Of a DNA stretch of 64,000 bases, positions 47,385-58,435 are shown one piece after another. The stretch spans positions 1 to 64,000 of the forward strand of contig NZ_LOCQ01000054.1 in assembly GCF_001677885.1 (NCBI RefSeq), in the 5' to 3' direction. Origin of the DNA: Janthinobacterium psychrotolerans. Its GTDB lineage: Bacteria > Pseudomonadota > Gammaproteobacteria > Burkholderiales > Burkholderiaceae_D. Every line of letters starts with the position of its first letter. Positions within the stretch are counted from its first letter, which is position 1. A program made the translations under genes and the position numbers. The notes under the pieces were generated by a model. That model ran no database searches and had not been told where the DNA came from. It worked only from the letters and a program-made list of their open reading frames with translations.

Positions 47385-48455
47385 TCACAGGCTGACCGGA
47401 TACGACCCCAGCACCTTGAAGAACGCCGCATTGCCCTGCAGTTCGCCCAGCGCCTGCGCCACGGCCGGGTTGTGCACATGGCCTTCCACGTCGACATAGA
47501 AATAATACTCCCAGCTGCCCATGCGGGCCGGGCGCGACTCGAAGCGCGTCATCGACACGCCGTGTTTGGCCAGCGGCGCCAGCAGCTGGTAGACGGCGCC
47601 CGCCTTGTTCGGCACGGCCAGCACCAGCGAGGTCTGGTCCTTGCCCGACGGCGCGGTCTGCAAGGTGCCGACCACGGCAAAGCGGGTGCGGTTGTGCGGG
47701 TCGTCCTGGATATGGCCCTTGACCACGCCCAGCTTGTACTGGGCGCCGGCCAGTTCGCTGGCAATCGCGGCCACCGTGCCGTCTTCGCTGGCCAGGCGCG
47801 CCGCTTCCGCGTTCGAGGCCACGGCGTGGCGCGCGATGTGCGGGTAGTGCTGGTTCAGCCACACCTGGCACTGCGCCAGCGCCTGCGAATGGGCGCAGAT
47901 CGACGTCACGCCGTCCATATTGCCGCTTTTGGTCATCAGGCTGTGGTGCACGGCGATCGCCACTTCGCCGCTGATGATGAGGCTGGTCTGCAGCATCATG
48001 TCCAGGGTGCGGTTGACGGCGCCTTCCGAGGAGTTTTCAATCGGCACCACGCCAAAGTCCGCCGTGCCCGCTTCGGCCGAACGGAACACTTCATCGATGG
48101 ACGCGCATGGCAGGCCTTCGACGGCGCTGCCGAACTGCTGGTAGACGGCCTGTTCGCTGAAGGTACCGGCCGGTCCCAGGTACGCCACCGTCACGCGCTT
48201 TTCCAGCGAGCGGCAGGACGACATGATTTCGCGGAAGATGGTCTGCACTTCGCGGTTGCCCATGGGGCCGGGATTGCGCTCGGCCACACCGCGCAGCACC
48301 TGCGCCTCGCGCTCGGGGCGGAACACGGGCGCCTGGGTTTCGGCCTTCACGTGGCCCACTTCCTGGGCGATCAGGGCGCGGCGGTTCAGCAGGTCGAGGA
48401 TCTGCGCGTCGATCGCATCGATCTGTTCGCGCAAGGGTTTCAATTTATCGGTCAT
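47385..48455 (-). CDS. pheA: Chorismate mutase / prephenate dehydratase (P-protein)
   Basis: A bifunctional 356-residue enzyme for phenylalanine synthesis. Residues about 1-90 are the AroQ chorismate mutase helices (LREQIDAIDAQILDLLNRRA); about 95-270 the dehydratase (VAYLGPAGTFSEQAV, VPIENSSEGAVNRTLD, and the NRTRFAVVG motif); about 280-356 an ACT domain with GALYQLL-like and ESRP motifs (TRFESRPARMGSWEYYF) giving phenylalanine feedback control. Confidence 0.95.
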   Translation of the reverse strand: MTDKLKPLREQIDAIDAQILDLLNRRALIAQEVGHVKAETQAPVFRPEREAQVLRGVAERNPGPMGNREVQTIFREIMSSCRSLEKRVTVAYLGPAGTFSEQAVYQQFGSAVEGLPCASIDEVFRSAEAGTADFGVVPIENSSEGAVNRTLDMMLQTSLIISGEVAIAVHHSLMTKSGNMDGVTSICAHSQALAQCQVWLNQHYPHIARHAVASNAEAARLASEDGTVAAIASELAGAQYKLGVVKGHIQDDPHNRTRFAVVGTLQTAPSGKDQTSLVLAVPNKAGAVYQLLAPLAKHGVSMTRFESRPARMGSWEYYFYVDVEGHVHNPAVAQALGELQGNAAFFKVLGSYPVSL

Positions 48456-48551
48456 GGTGTTGTTTCGTCAGCTGTACTTCAATCATGGCCGCACGGCTTG
48501 CGCCGGCGGCGGGCCGGCGCTCATATGCATAAGAATACCGGACAAAATGAT

Positions 48552-48622
48552 CAGGGCTAGGCGCATTGCCGCAGGCAGTACGAATGTACGACAAGGCAAT
48601 GCAACAACGCCCTGGGCTTTTT
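48552..48622. repeat. Structured palindromic intergenic element
   Basis: Nested inverted repeats: CAGGGC (48552-48557) with GCCCTG (48609-48614); GCATTGCC (48563-48570) with GGCAATGC (48595-48602); and an inner GTAC..GTAC hairpin near 48578-48588. GGGCTTTTT follows. The layout is a long interrupted stem of about 63 nt, unlike the REP family in the window. It lies in the gap between serC and pheA. It may be a dispersed repeat or a structured RNA element. Confidence 0.6.
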
Positions 48623-48632
48623 GGCAGGTGTT

Positions 48633-49724
48633 CTAGCGTCCGGCAAACTCGTTCAAATAAGTAACCAAGGCCTGCACGCCCTCGATCGGCATCGCGTTAT
48701 AGATCGATGCGCGCATGCCGCCGACGGACTTGTGGCCCTTCAGTTGCAGCAGGCCGCGCTGTTTCGCGCCGGCCAGGAAGGCCTCGTTCAGGCTTTCGTC
48801 GCGCAGGTAGAACGGGATCGTCATGCGCGAACGGTATGGTGGGGCGACACGGTTCTGGTAGAAGTCGTCCGCGTCCAGCGCCGCGTATAGCAGCGCCGCT
48901 TTCTCAATATTACGCTGTTCCATGGCCGCCACGCCACCCTGGCGTTTGAGCCACTGGAACACCAGGCCGGCGATATAGATGCCATAGGTGGGCGGCGTGT
49001 TGTACATGGACTCGTGCTCGGCCACGTTGGCCCAGTCGAAAGCCGACGGGCAGATATCCAGCGCATGGCCCAGCAGGTCTTCGCGCACGATCACCACCGT
49101 CAGGCCGGCCGGGCCGATATTCTTCTGCGCGCCGCCAAAGATCACGCCGTACTGCGACACGTCGACCACGCGCGACAGAATATGCGAAGACATGTCGGCC
49201 ACGATGGTGGTGCCGCCTGGCACCTGCGGCGCCTCCTGGAACTCCACGCCGTCGATGGTTTCGTTGGTGCAGATATGCAAATAAGCCGCGCCTGGCGTCA
49301 GCTGCCATTCGCTCACCGGCGGCACGCCGGCAAAACCGCCCGCCTGCGACGAGGCGGCCACATTCACCTTGGCGTATTTGGCCGCTTCCTTGATCGATTT
49401 GCCCGACCATGCCCCCGTCTGCACGAAGTCGATGCTGGCCGGCTGGGTGGCCGACAGGCCCACCAGGTTCATCGGAATGATGGCGTTCTCGCCCAGGCCG
49501 CCGCCCTGCAGGAACAAAATTTTGTAATTGTCGGGCACGGCCAGCAGTTCACGCAGGTCGGCCACGGCCTGCTGGTAGATGGAGATGAATTCGGGGCCGC
49601 GATGGCTCATTTCCATCACCGACATGCCGCTGCCATGCCAGTCCAGCATTTCGGCGGCGGCTTGCGCCAGCACTTCCTTGGGCAGCACGGCCGGGCCGGC
49701 GGAGAAATTGTAGACAGGATTCAA
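48633..49724 (-). CDS. serC: Phosphoserine aminotransferase
   Basis: A 363-residue class V aminotransferase: start [36 protein letters not shown], and the PLP Lys in [15 protein letters not shown]. It converts 3-phosphohydroxypyruvate to phosphoserine and also serves pyridoxal phosphate synthesis. Its place beside pheA and aroA mirrors the serC-aroA linkage of many proteobacteria. Confidence 0.95.
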   Translation of the reverse strand: MNPVYNFSAGPAVLPKEVLAQAAAEMLDWHGSGMSVMEMSHRGPEFISIYQQAVADLRELLAVPDNYKILFLQGGGLGENAIIPMNLVGLSATQPASIDFVQTGAWSGKSIKEAAKYAKVNVAASSQAGGFAGVPPVSEWQLTPGAAYLHICTNETIDGVEFQEAPQVPGGTTIVADMSSHILSRVVDVSQYGVIFGGAQKNIGPAGLTVVIVREDLLGHALDICPSAFDWANVAEHESMYNTPPTYGIYIAGLVFQWLKRQGGVAAMEQRNIEKAALLYAALDADDFYQNRVAPPYRSRMTIPFYLRDESLNEAFLAGAKQRGLLQLKGHKSVGGMRASIYNAMPIEGVQALVTYLNEFAGR

Positions 49725-49742
49725 GATGCATTCCTCAAAGGG

Positions 49743-50327
49743 TTATTGCGGCGGCTGCGTGGCCGCCCGCAGGACTTGTTCGAGCACGGCGTTGACACGG
49801 GGAATGAGCACGCGCTGGCTGATCGCCATCGATTCGGCCGACAGCTGCGGCATGGTGGCCAGCATCTTGCGGCCCAGCGGCGTCTGGTAGAACGCCGTCA
49901 GTTGCTCGATTTCCTGCACCGTGTAATAGCGTGCGTACAACGGCACCATTTCGGCGCTCAATTCGTCGATCAGGCTCTGGTCGGCCAGCACCTGGGTCAG
50001 GGTCGATACGGCCAGCGGAATCTCTTCTTCCGCATTGGCCAGCGCGCGCGCCTTGCGCTCCTCGGTCAGCTCGGCGTTGCCGGTGATGTTCTGCAAGGCG
50101 GCCTGGCGCATCATGGCCGGCACCGATTGCAGCATCTGATCAAAAATCTGCCGCGTCAGCGCGGGGAACTGCATGGCCTCTAACATGCGGCGCACGGCCA
50201 CCTTCATGGCGGGACTGGGCGCGGCCTGGCGCGCGGGCGCCGCCTGGGTGTTCTGGGCCAGGGCCGGCAAGCTGGCAAGAAAGGCCAGCGAAAAGGCGGC
50301 AAAGAAGGTGGCGACGATTTTTCTCAT
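49743..50327 (-). CDS. DUF2059 exported protein
   Basis: A 194-residue protein with a signal peptide (MRKIVATFFAAFSLAFLASLPALA) and a helical DUF2059 domain: VRRMLEAMQFPALTRQIFDQ, and YYTVQEIEQLTAFYQTPLGRKML near the C-terminus. DUF2059 proteins are widespread in proteobacteria with no firm function. Between gyrA and serC, and probably co-transcribed with serC 18 bases downstream. Confidence 0.85.
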   Translation of the reverse strand: MRKIVATFFAAFSLAFLASLPALAQNTQAAPARQAAPSPAMKVAVRRMLEAMQFPALTRQIFDQMLQSVPAMMRQAALQNITGNAELTEERKARALANAEEEIPLAVSTLTQVLADQSLIDELSAEMVPLYARYYTVQEIEQLTAFYQTPLGRKMLATMPQLSAESMAISQRVLIPRVNAVLEQVLRAATQPPQ

Positions 50328-50371
50328 GGTGTGCGAGATTTTGCTCTGAAAAGGGAACTGCGGTGCTGCTT

Positions 50372-50406
50372 GTCGGCTTACGCCCTGCGGGCCAAGCCGA
50401 CCTACG
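50372..50406. repeat. Single REP-like palindrome
   Basis: GTCGGCTTACGCC..GGGCCAAGCCGACCTACG, one copy of the REP family with a changed core (GGCTT/AAGCC) where both arms differ together, so the stem is kept. Confidence 0.78.
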
Positions 50407-50444
50407 ATAATGGTGCTGGGGCCGCAAAAGTGGCGCCAATAGCA

Positions 50445-50470
50445 ATTGGGGCTCCCGAAAGAGCCCCAAT
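50445..50470 (-). terminator. Hairpin at the end of gyrA
   Basis: Perfect 10-bp stem ATTGGGGCTC / GAGCCCCAAT with a 6-base loop, 4 bases after the gyrA stop. There is no long T tract, so termination is likely but not certain. Confidence 0.65.
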
Positions 50471-50474
50471 CATC

Positions 50475-53162
<2,688 letters not shown>

Positions 53163-53750
53163 TGGCGGTTCGACTGATCTCAGGCTGTGGTTAACTTATC
53201 TGCTACGCAATGTAATGACGCAATACTGCATATCCTAGGCGGCTGTCGTCGTGGAGTGGCTGGCAAAAGGGGCAGGACGGTTGCAGGAGCGCAGCGCCGC
53301 CATGGGCTTTTTGTCAGGCACGCCCAACAGTCAAGCGTACGATTTTAGCATGCGCGCCCTGCCGCAAGTGCAAATTGCCGGACACGCGGGAAATGCCAGG
53401 GCGTGCCGGCGGTGCACCGGGGCTGTGCATGACTGCTTGACAATAGTGCATATTGACAATATCTGTTCAAGTCCTCTGCCCACAAAACAGGCACTAAATG
53501 TAACCAGATGTCACGGGCGCGTCATAATTGGGCATTTTCGTTGCGTAGTTACAACATGCAGTCTAAAATCGCGGAAGCTTTGATTTGCCCACGGTCGTGC
53601 GCTACGGATGCGTGTGGCAAAATGAAGTAGAAGTTAATTGCTAGTTTCGCAATCTGAACGAGCGTTATGGTCTACATGATAAAATCCCGGCACGTAAGAC
53701 CAGTAGCGCCGTGTTGTTCTGCGGATATCACCCCCCGAAAGGAAAAAAGA
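53163..53750. promoter_or_regulatory. Divergent promoter region of gyrA and the ompA-like gene
   Basis: 588 bases with no convincing gene (a frame at 53251-53583 has no ribosome site or protein-like features). Two TTGACA hexamers lie at 53437-53442 and 53453-53458, and a TAAAAT-like -10 box near 53679 could start the ompA transcript with a leader of about 60 nt. The two promoters are not resolved from sequence alone. Confidence 0.4.
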
Positions 53751-54461
53751 ATGAATAAATTTGTAACGCTGTTTTTCGCTGCATCCGCAGTGATTGCTGG
53801 CTCGGCTTCGGCTCAAACCCCAACCTCGCCACCATTCGCTCCAGTGACCACCGACATCAAGGCACCAACGCCAAAGAGCGCCTATGTGCAAGATGCCCGC
53901 GGCGTAATCGTGCGTGACCCATTCGGCCTGTGCTGGCGTACCGGCTACTGGACACCTGCTGACGCGGTGCCAGGTTGCGACGTGCCACTGTGCGTAGAAC
54001 CAGAAACCCTGCAAAACGGCAAATGCGTGGCACCTCCTCCGCCACCAGCACCAGCGCCTGCTCCAGCACCAGCGCCAGTGGTTGTGCCAGTACCAGCAGC
54101 TCCTACCTCGGAAAAAGTCAGCTTCGCCGCTGATGCCTTCTTCGACTTCGACAAAGCCACTCTGAAACCAGAAGGCAAGTCGAAACTGGATCAGCTGACC
54201 ACCCAACTGGGCGGCATCAACCTGGAAGTCATCATCGCTGTGGGTCATACCGACTCCGTCGGCACCGATGCTTACAACCAGAAACTGTCGGTACGTCGTG
54301 CTGATGCTGTCAAAGCCTACCTGGTCTCCAAAGGCGTTGAAAGCAACCGCGTGTACACCGAAGGCAAAGGCGAGAAACAGCCAGTTGCTGACAACAAAAC
54401 CGCCGAAGGCCGTGCGAAAAACCGTCGCGTGGAAATCGAAGTGGTTGGTACCCGCAAGTAA
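53751..54461 (+). CDS. OmpA-family peptidoglycan-binding outer-membrane protein
   Basis: A 236-residue protein: signal peptide (MNKFVTLFFAASAVIAGSASA), a segment of about 70 residues with several cysteines (GLCWRTGYW, GCDVPLCVEP, GKCVAPP), a Pro/Ala hinge (PPPPPAPAPAPAPAP), and an OmpA C-terminal domain with FFDFDKATLKPEGKSKLDQL, VGHTDSVGTDAYNQKLSVRR and NRRVEIEV. The N-terminal part is too short for an eight-strand barrel, so it binds peptidoglycan but its membrane anchoring is unclear. Codon use and the GGAAAAAAGA ribosome site suggest high expression. Confidence 0.93.
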   Translation: MNKFVTLFFAASAVIAGSASAQTPTSPPFAPVTTDIKAPTPKSAYVQDARGVIVRDPFGLCWRTGYWTPADAVPGCDVPLCVEPETLQNGKCVAPPPPPAPAPAPAPAPVVVPVPAAPTSEKVSFAADAFFDFDKATLKPEGKSKLDQLTTQLGGINLEVIIAVGHTDSVGTDAYNQKLSVRRADAVKAYLVSKGVESNRVYTEGKGEKQPVADNKTAEGRAKNRRVEIEVVGTRK

Positions 54462-54510
54462 TTGCTCCAACGGCTGCGCCTGATCCGACCATCAGATCAA
54501 GCGCATTCGA

Positions 54511-54540
54511 GAAAAACCCCGCCCCGGCGGGGTTTTTTTT
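54511..54540. terminator. Intrinsic terminator after the ompA-like gene
   Basis: GAAAAACCCCGCC, loop CC, GGCGGGGTTTTTTTT. A strong GC stem with A and T tracts on both sides. Confidence 0.92.
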
Positions 54541-54585
54541 CGTCCGTGGCTGCCCGTTTTGAAAAATGCCGCTATCATTCCACCC

Positions 54586-55281
54586 ATGAACGCCGACCCT
54601 CTAGAAATCCAAAAATTCAGTGAGCTGGCCCACCGCTGGTGGGACCCCACTTCCGAGTTTCGTCCCCTGCACGAAATTAACCCCCTGCGCCTGGAATGGA
54701 TCAACGCGAAAGTGCCGCTGGCCGGCAAGCGCGTGATCGACATCGGCTGCGGCGGCGGCATCCTGGCCGAGTCGATGGCCCGCAAGGGCGCCGACGTGAC
54801 GGGCATCGACCTGTCCGAAAAAGCCCTGAAAGTGGCCGACCTGCACAGCCTGGAGTCCGGCGTGAACGTGCGCTACAAGCTGATCGCCGCCGAAGCCATG
54901 GCCGCCGAAGAAGCGGGCCAGTACGATGTGGTGACCTGCATGGAAATGCTCGAGCACGTGCCGGACCCCTCGGCCATCGTGCAAGCCTGCGCCGCGCTGG
55001 TCAAGCCGGGTGGCCATGTGTTCATGTCGACCCTGAACCGCAACCCGAAAGCCTATCTGTTCGCCATCCTGGGCGCCGAATACGTCTTGCGCCTGCTGCC
55101 AAAAGGCACGCACGACTACGACAAATTCATCACCCCGGCCGAACTGTCGCAATTTGCGCGCACGGCCGGCCTCGACCTCCACGGCATGCGCGGCATGGGC
55201 TACAACCCGCTGACCAAGATTTATTCGCTGACCAACGACACCAGCGTGAACTATCTGGTGGCCTGCACCCGCCCCCTGTAA
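54586..55281 (+). CDS. ubiG: Ubiquinone biosynthesis O-methyltransferase UbiG
   Basis: A 231-residue SAM-dependent methyltransferase carrying out both O-methylations in ubiquinone synthesis. [19 protein letters not shown] is the UbiG start; the SAM motif I is [30 protein letters not shown] and [19 protein letters not shown] follow. The ATG at 54586 matches homologues; an in-frame ATG nine codons earlier lies at the foot of the terminator. gph follows, the usual ubiG-gph pair. Confidence 0.96.
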   Translation: MNADPLEIQKFSELAHRWWDPTSEFRPLHEINPLRLEWINAKVPLAGKRVIDIGCGGGILAESMARKGADVTGIDLSEKALKVADLHSLESGVNVRYKLIAAEAMAAEEAGQYDVVTCMEMLEHVPDPSAIVQACAALVKPGGHVFMSTLNRNPKAYLFAILGAEYVLRLLPKGTHDYDKFITPAELSQFARTAGLDLHGMRGMGYNPLTKIYSLTNDTSVNYLVACTRPL

Positions 55282-55356
55282 CTCAAAAGCAACACCCAAG
55301 GCGGCTGCGGCCGCCATTTTTCTTTTTTTACTCACTTTTACCGACCAGCGCCCGCC

Positions 55357-56061
55357 ATGACCACCGACCACCTGCCAGCCCCGCGCGCCATCCTGTTCGA
55401 CCTCGACGGCACCCTGGCCGACACCGCACCCGACCTGGCGGCGGCCATCAACCTGATGCGCACCCGCGCCGGCCTCGCCCCCACGCCCTACGAAGTGCTG
55501 CGCCCCACGGCCTCGGCCGGCGCCCGCGGCATGATAGGCGCGTCCTACGGCATTGCCCCCGGCGAAAGCGGCTACGAGCCTCTGAAAAACGGTTTCCTCG
55601 ACAACTATGAAGCCGCCCTCGCCGTGGAAAGCCGCTTGTTCGACGGCATCCCCGAGCTGCTCGACGGCCTGACGGCCCTCGGCCTGCAATGGGGCGTGGT
55701 CACCAACAAGGCCGCCCGCTTTACCGACCCGCTGATCAAACAGATCGGCCTGGCCAGTGCCGGCTGCGTGATCTCCGGCGACACCATGGCCCACCCGAAA
55801 CCGCACCCCGCCCCGCTGCTGGAAGCGGCCCGCCGCCTGAACCTGGCCCCCGAGCAATGCTGGTACGTCGGCGACGACCTGCGCGACATCCAGGCCGGCC
55901 GCGCCGCCGGCATGCGCACGATCGCCTGCGCCTGGGGCTACTGCGGCCCGGTCGAGCCCTTGTCGTGGAACGCCGATTATTTGCTGGAGACGCCGGCGGC
56001 GTTGCTGGAGCTGGTGAGCGAAGTCGTGCTGGCGGAGCGGGAAAGGCAGCTGGCGGCTTGA
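55357..56061 (+). CDS. gph: Phosphoglycolate phosphatase
   Basis: A 234-residue HAD-superfamily phosphatase: motif I LFDLDGTLADTAPDL, motif II TNKAARF region, Lys in HPKPHPAPLLEAARRL, and motif IV YVGDDLRDIQAGRAAGM. It removes phosphoglycolate formed by DNA repair; the group includes MupP-like N-acetylmuramate-6-phosphate phosphatases, so that activity is possible. Last protein gene before ssrA. Confidence 0.93.
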   Translation: MTTDHLPAPRAILFDLDGTLADTAPDLAAAINLMRTRAGLAPTPYEVLRPTASAGARGMIGASYGIAPGESGYEPLKNGFLDNYEAALAVESRLFDGIPELLDGLTALGLQWGVVTNKAARFTDPLIKQIGLASAGCVISGDTMAHPKPHPAPLLEAARRLNLAPEQCWYVGDDLRDIQAGRAAGMRTIACAWGYCGPVEPLSWNADYLLETPAALLELVSEVVLAERERQLAA

Positions 56062-56127
56062 TACCGCATCTTCTATGCGTAGCGTTCAATACTGCGAATG
56101 CACCATGCAAGACTACGAAGTTTGCGC

Positions 56128-56133
56128 TACAAT
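56128..56133 (+). promoter_or_regulatory. -10 element of ssrA
   Basis: TACAAT ends 11 bases before the predicted mature tmRNA 5' end. The -35 is weak (ATGCAA at 56105-56110 with 17-base spacing). Confidence 0.5.
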
Positions 56134-56144
56134 GAATGTTCTGT

Positions 56145-56505
56145 GGGGACGACCTGGTTTCGACGTGGGTTGCAAAGCAGCGCAGGGCATACCGAGGGCG
56201 GGCTACCTCGTAAATACAACCTGAAAAAACTTAACTGCAAACGATAACTCGTACGCACTGGCAGCTTAATCGCTGTTAGCTCTAGAACACCTCGTCCCTG
56301 GGGTGGGCCGTCAAAAGCTCTAGAGTCATTTACAGGGACTCGTCGTATGCTGGGTTACTTAGCGTCCGACTAAATAATAGGTAACTCGCTTGCCCATAAC
56401 GTGCACATCCGTGCTGGCTGAGTTAAATTAAATGATAGTGCTAAGTATGTAGAACTGTCTGTAGAGTGCTTGCGGACGCGGGTTCGATTCCCGCCGTCTC
56501 CACCA
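56145..56505 (+). ncRNA. ssrA: Transfer-messenger RNA (tmRNA)
   Basis: A complete 361-nt tmRNA. The 5' GGGGACG pairs with the 3' CGTCTCC before the encoded CCA (one G-U pair), and the T arm GGGTTCGATTCCC is present. The tag reading frame at 56237-56269 reads GCA AAC GAT AAC TCG TAC GCA CTG GCA GCT TAA, i.e. ANDNSYALAA, which ends in the LAA degron of bacterial tags. It rescues stalled ribosomes with SmpB. The last 10 nt are also found at each of two later repeat boundaries downstream. Confidence 0.97.
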
Positions 56506-56507
56506 CT

Positions 56508-56561
56508 GGATAAAAAACAAAGGCCCCCGAGCGCAAGCGACGGGGCTTTTGTTTTTTATCC
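56508..56561 (+). terminator. ssrA terminator, first repeat copy
   Basis: 20-base arms GGATAAAAAACAAAGGCCCC and GGGGCTTTTGTTTTTTATCC, complementary apart from one position, with a 14-base loop. It directly follows the tmRNA CCA end. Confidence 0.85.
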
Positions 56562-56732
56562 AAAGACGAAACAGCCAGAACCGAATCCGCGTCCGGCACG
56601 GACGCGGGGCGTAGCGGGGAATTCGCCCCGCATGCGGGGTGCCCGCGCAGCGACGTTGCGCTGCAGCGCAACGGCTCCCCGATTCTTCTGACCAAGGAAG
56701 CGCCCCGGCGCTTTTGCCTTGTCTCCACCACT

Positions 56733-56786
56733 GGATAAAAAACAAAGGCCCCCGAGCGCAAGCGACGGGGCTTTTGTTTTTTATCC
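56733..56786 (+). terminator. Terminator hairpin, second repeat copy
   Basis: Same 54-base hairpin as at 56508, inside the second 225-bp unit. Confidence 0.8.
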
Positions 56787-56957
56787 AAAGACGAAACAGC
56801 CAGAACCGAATCCGCGTCCGGCACGGACGCGGGGCGTAGCGGGGAATTCGCCCCGCATGCGGGGTGCCCGCGCAGCGACGTTGCGCTGCAGCGCAACGGC
56901 TCCCCGATTCTTCTGACCAAGGAAGCGCCCCGGCGCTTTTGCCTTGTCTCCACCACT

Positions 56958-57011
56958 GGATAAAAAACAAAGGCCCCCGAGCGCAAGCGACGGGGCTTTT
57001 GTTTTTTATCC
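56958..57011 (+). terminator. Terminator hairpin, third repeat copy
   Basis: Same 54-base hairpin as at 56508, inside the third, truncated 225-bp unit. Confidence 0.8.
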
Positions 57012-57144
57012 AAAGACGAAACAGCCAGAACCGAATCCGCGTCCGGCACTGACGCGGGGCGTAGCGGGGAATTCGCCCCGCATGCGGGGTGCCCGCGCAG
57101 CGACGTTGCGCTGCAGCGCAACGGCTCCCCGATTCTTCTGACCA

Positions 57145-57404
57145 GGTTTAGGCAGCAGGCCGCGCTTCGAAAATCATCTAATGCTCAGGCCGTGCCTGAA
57201 TGGCGGACCTGACCCCGGCCGCGTGCTAAAAACCGGCGCATTCCTTAACTTGGGAAAATTGGCTCGCAAGCGGGCGGGCTCCGATTAATCGCAGGTGATT
57301 TCGCTACAGGGATAACCGACGCCAAACCAATCAATGTCAGATCAGGTTGCGACTACTATAGGTAATACTATTCATGGAAAACTACTACATGTTGGGTGTG
57401 GCAG
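57145..57404. other. Non-coding junction after the repeat array
   Basis: About 260 bases with no supported gene. Composition becomes more AT-rich than the flanking chromosome. Short frames on the plus strand overlapping the next minus-strand gene have no ribosome site. It looks like residue of an inserted element but no integrase or repeat end could be recognised. Confidence 0.35.
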
Positions 57405-57644
57405 TTAAAAACTTGGCTCCGCTTTCTTCTTACGCTGAGCCAAGAAAGCTTGAATATGTGGCGCGTGGATGCGAACCTGAACACTTGGGCGTGCTGGTGC
57501 GTTTTGGACGATCAAGGTCTGTTGACGTACAGAAGCACCCCGTCGCTCAGCAGCGACTGCCTCTGCATCCATTCGCATCATTTCACGGATAGCTCGACCA
57601 GATGCTGGCGCCAAAAATTGGCCTCCTACTGAAATTCGTCTCAT
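57405..57644 (-). CDS. Small hypothetical protein downstream of the acetyltransferase
   Basis: A 79-residue basic protein (MRRISVGGQFLAPASGRAIR...FLAQRKKKAEPSF). It starts behind a near-perfect AGGAGG with 5-base spacing and lies 14 bases after the stop of the GNAT gene, so the two form an operon. A central helix (IREMMRMDAEAVAAERRG) is likely; no cysteine, no membrane segment. Family not recognised; partner or antitoxin roles are only possibilities. Confidence 0.6.
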   Translation of the reverse strand: MRRISVGGQFLAPASGRAIREMMRMDAEAVAAERRGASVRQQTLIVQNAPARPSVQVRIHAPHIQAFLAQRKKKAEPSF

Positions 57645-57658
57645 TTACCCCTCCTAGT

Positions 57659-58309
57659 TCAAACTTTAGCAACAAGACGTGTCATCGACCAACCGTCGAA
57701 ATCGCTCACGTCAAACTCCATGATACACCCACTTCCATCGCGCTCCCAAAGATCGTAGCGACCACCGTCCAAAAGCGTGGAAATGCGCATTGGCTGGGTC
57801 AAGTCAAATCTCCCATCCGCCAACAGGTCAGGCATCATTTTATCAAGGATGTCGTCAGGTATCTCTGCGTCATATCCTAGTTTAGGCCAAACTTTCCACC
57901 CTATTGCTGGATCATTTGCGGCTGTAGCAACAATCATCGCAAATCCAAGCTCGTTCGCAGCTAGCGCCTCCGTAAGTAAAGAGTAGCTCGCGATCCCTTG
58001 CCCACGATAATTTTCTTTTATGTAAAAAGCAACATTGTCAATGATGGTTACAGACCCGTCTTCATCTTGACGCTCAAGTATCTTTCGCTCCATACGACGC
58101 TCAAGTATTTCTGGAGCATCGACTTCCAAAACAAGAGCATCGACGATACCAAACTCAGTACTGGTTTTCTTCCTCTTGACAAAGATCGTAGAGCCATCAA
58201 ATGCCCCTGCAAGTTTCCAGATCCAATCTGAAATGTCGCGGCCATCGACTACCGGAGGGTTTGTCCCCGCCGCATACTGAATTGTTACTTTCCCGGTAAA
58301 ACTTACCAC
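57659..58309 (-). CDS. GNAT-family N-acetyltransferase
   Basis: A 216-residue protein with a GNAT acetyl-CoA site: ENYRGQGIASYSLLTEAL fits the R/Q-x-x-G-x-G/A motif, preceded by TIIDNVAFYIKE and followed by IVATAANDPAIGWKVWPKLG. About 80 N-terminal residues and 50 C-terminal residues lie outside the core. GTG at 58309 follows GGGGAGAGG and is preferred; an ATG at 58342 lacks a ribosome site. The gene is AT-richer than the chromosome and lies in the putative island next to ssrA. Substrate unknown. Confidence 0.72.
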   Translation of the reverse strand: MVSFTGKVTIQYAAGTNPPVVDGRDISDWIWKLAGAFDGSTIFVKRKKTSTEFGIVDALVLEVDAPEILERRMERKILERQDEDGSVTIIDNVAFYIKENYRGQGIASYSLLTEALAANELGFAMIVATAANDPAIGWKVWPKLGYDAEIPDDILDKMMPDLLADGRFDLTQPMRISTLLDGGRYDLWERDGSGCIMEFDVSDFDGWSMTRLVAKV

Positions 58310-58435
58310 AAAACCTCTCCCCAATGGATACAAGAACAGCATCCCAAGAAAATGGCTTTTCGTAAGCGCAACGTCAGTACCGTCATTGCTTTTCCGCCTG
58401 CCATTAGCCTAGCCTGCCGGCACACGAGCGCCAGA

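Larger units (their letters stand above)
56496..57144 (+). repeat. 225-bp tandem repeat fused to the tmRNA 3' end
   Basis: Units start at 56496, 56721 and 56946, each with GTCTCCACCA (the tmRNA 3' end) followed by CTGGATAAAAAAC. The first two are complete and apparently identical; the third stops after 199 bases at CTGACCA (57144). One difference was seen: T at 57050 where the others have G, which breaks a hairpin. Each unit carries a terminator hairpin and at least four further palindromes. 225 is divisible by three, so spurious repeated reading frames arise on both strands; I do not call them as genes. Confidence 0.95.

Noticed and set aside
53251..53583. 110-codon frame between gyrA and the ompA-like gene
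   Set aside because: No ribosome site, promoter-like DNA within it and no protein-like pattern.
56428..57121. Minus-strand frames with three copies of a 75-residue repeat (…WIKNKSPVACARGPLFFIQWW…)
   Set aside because: 225 bp is a multiple of three, so any open frame repeats. The part reading WWRRRESNPRP is the antisense of the tmRNA T arm, a well-known spurious product; there is no ribosome site.
56496..57144. CRISPR array
   Set aside because: The repeat unit is 225 bp and contiguous, with no short repeats separated by unique spacers and no cas genes nearby.
57374..57632. Two short plus-strand frames
   Set aside because: They lack ribosome sites and lie opposite the small minus-strand gene, which has a near-perfect Shine-Dalgarno.
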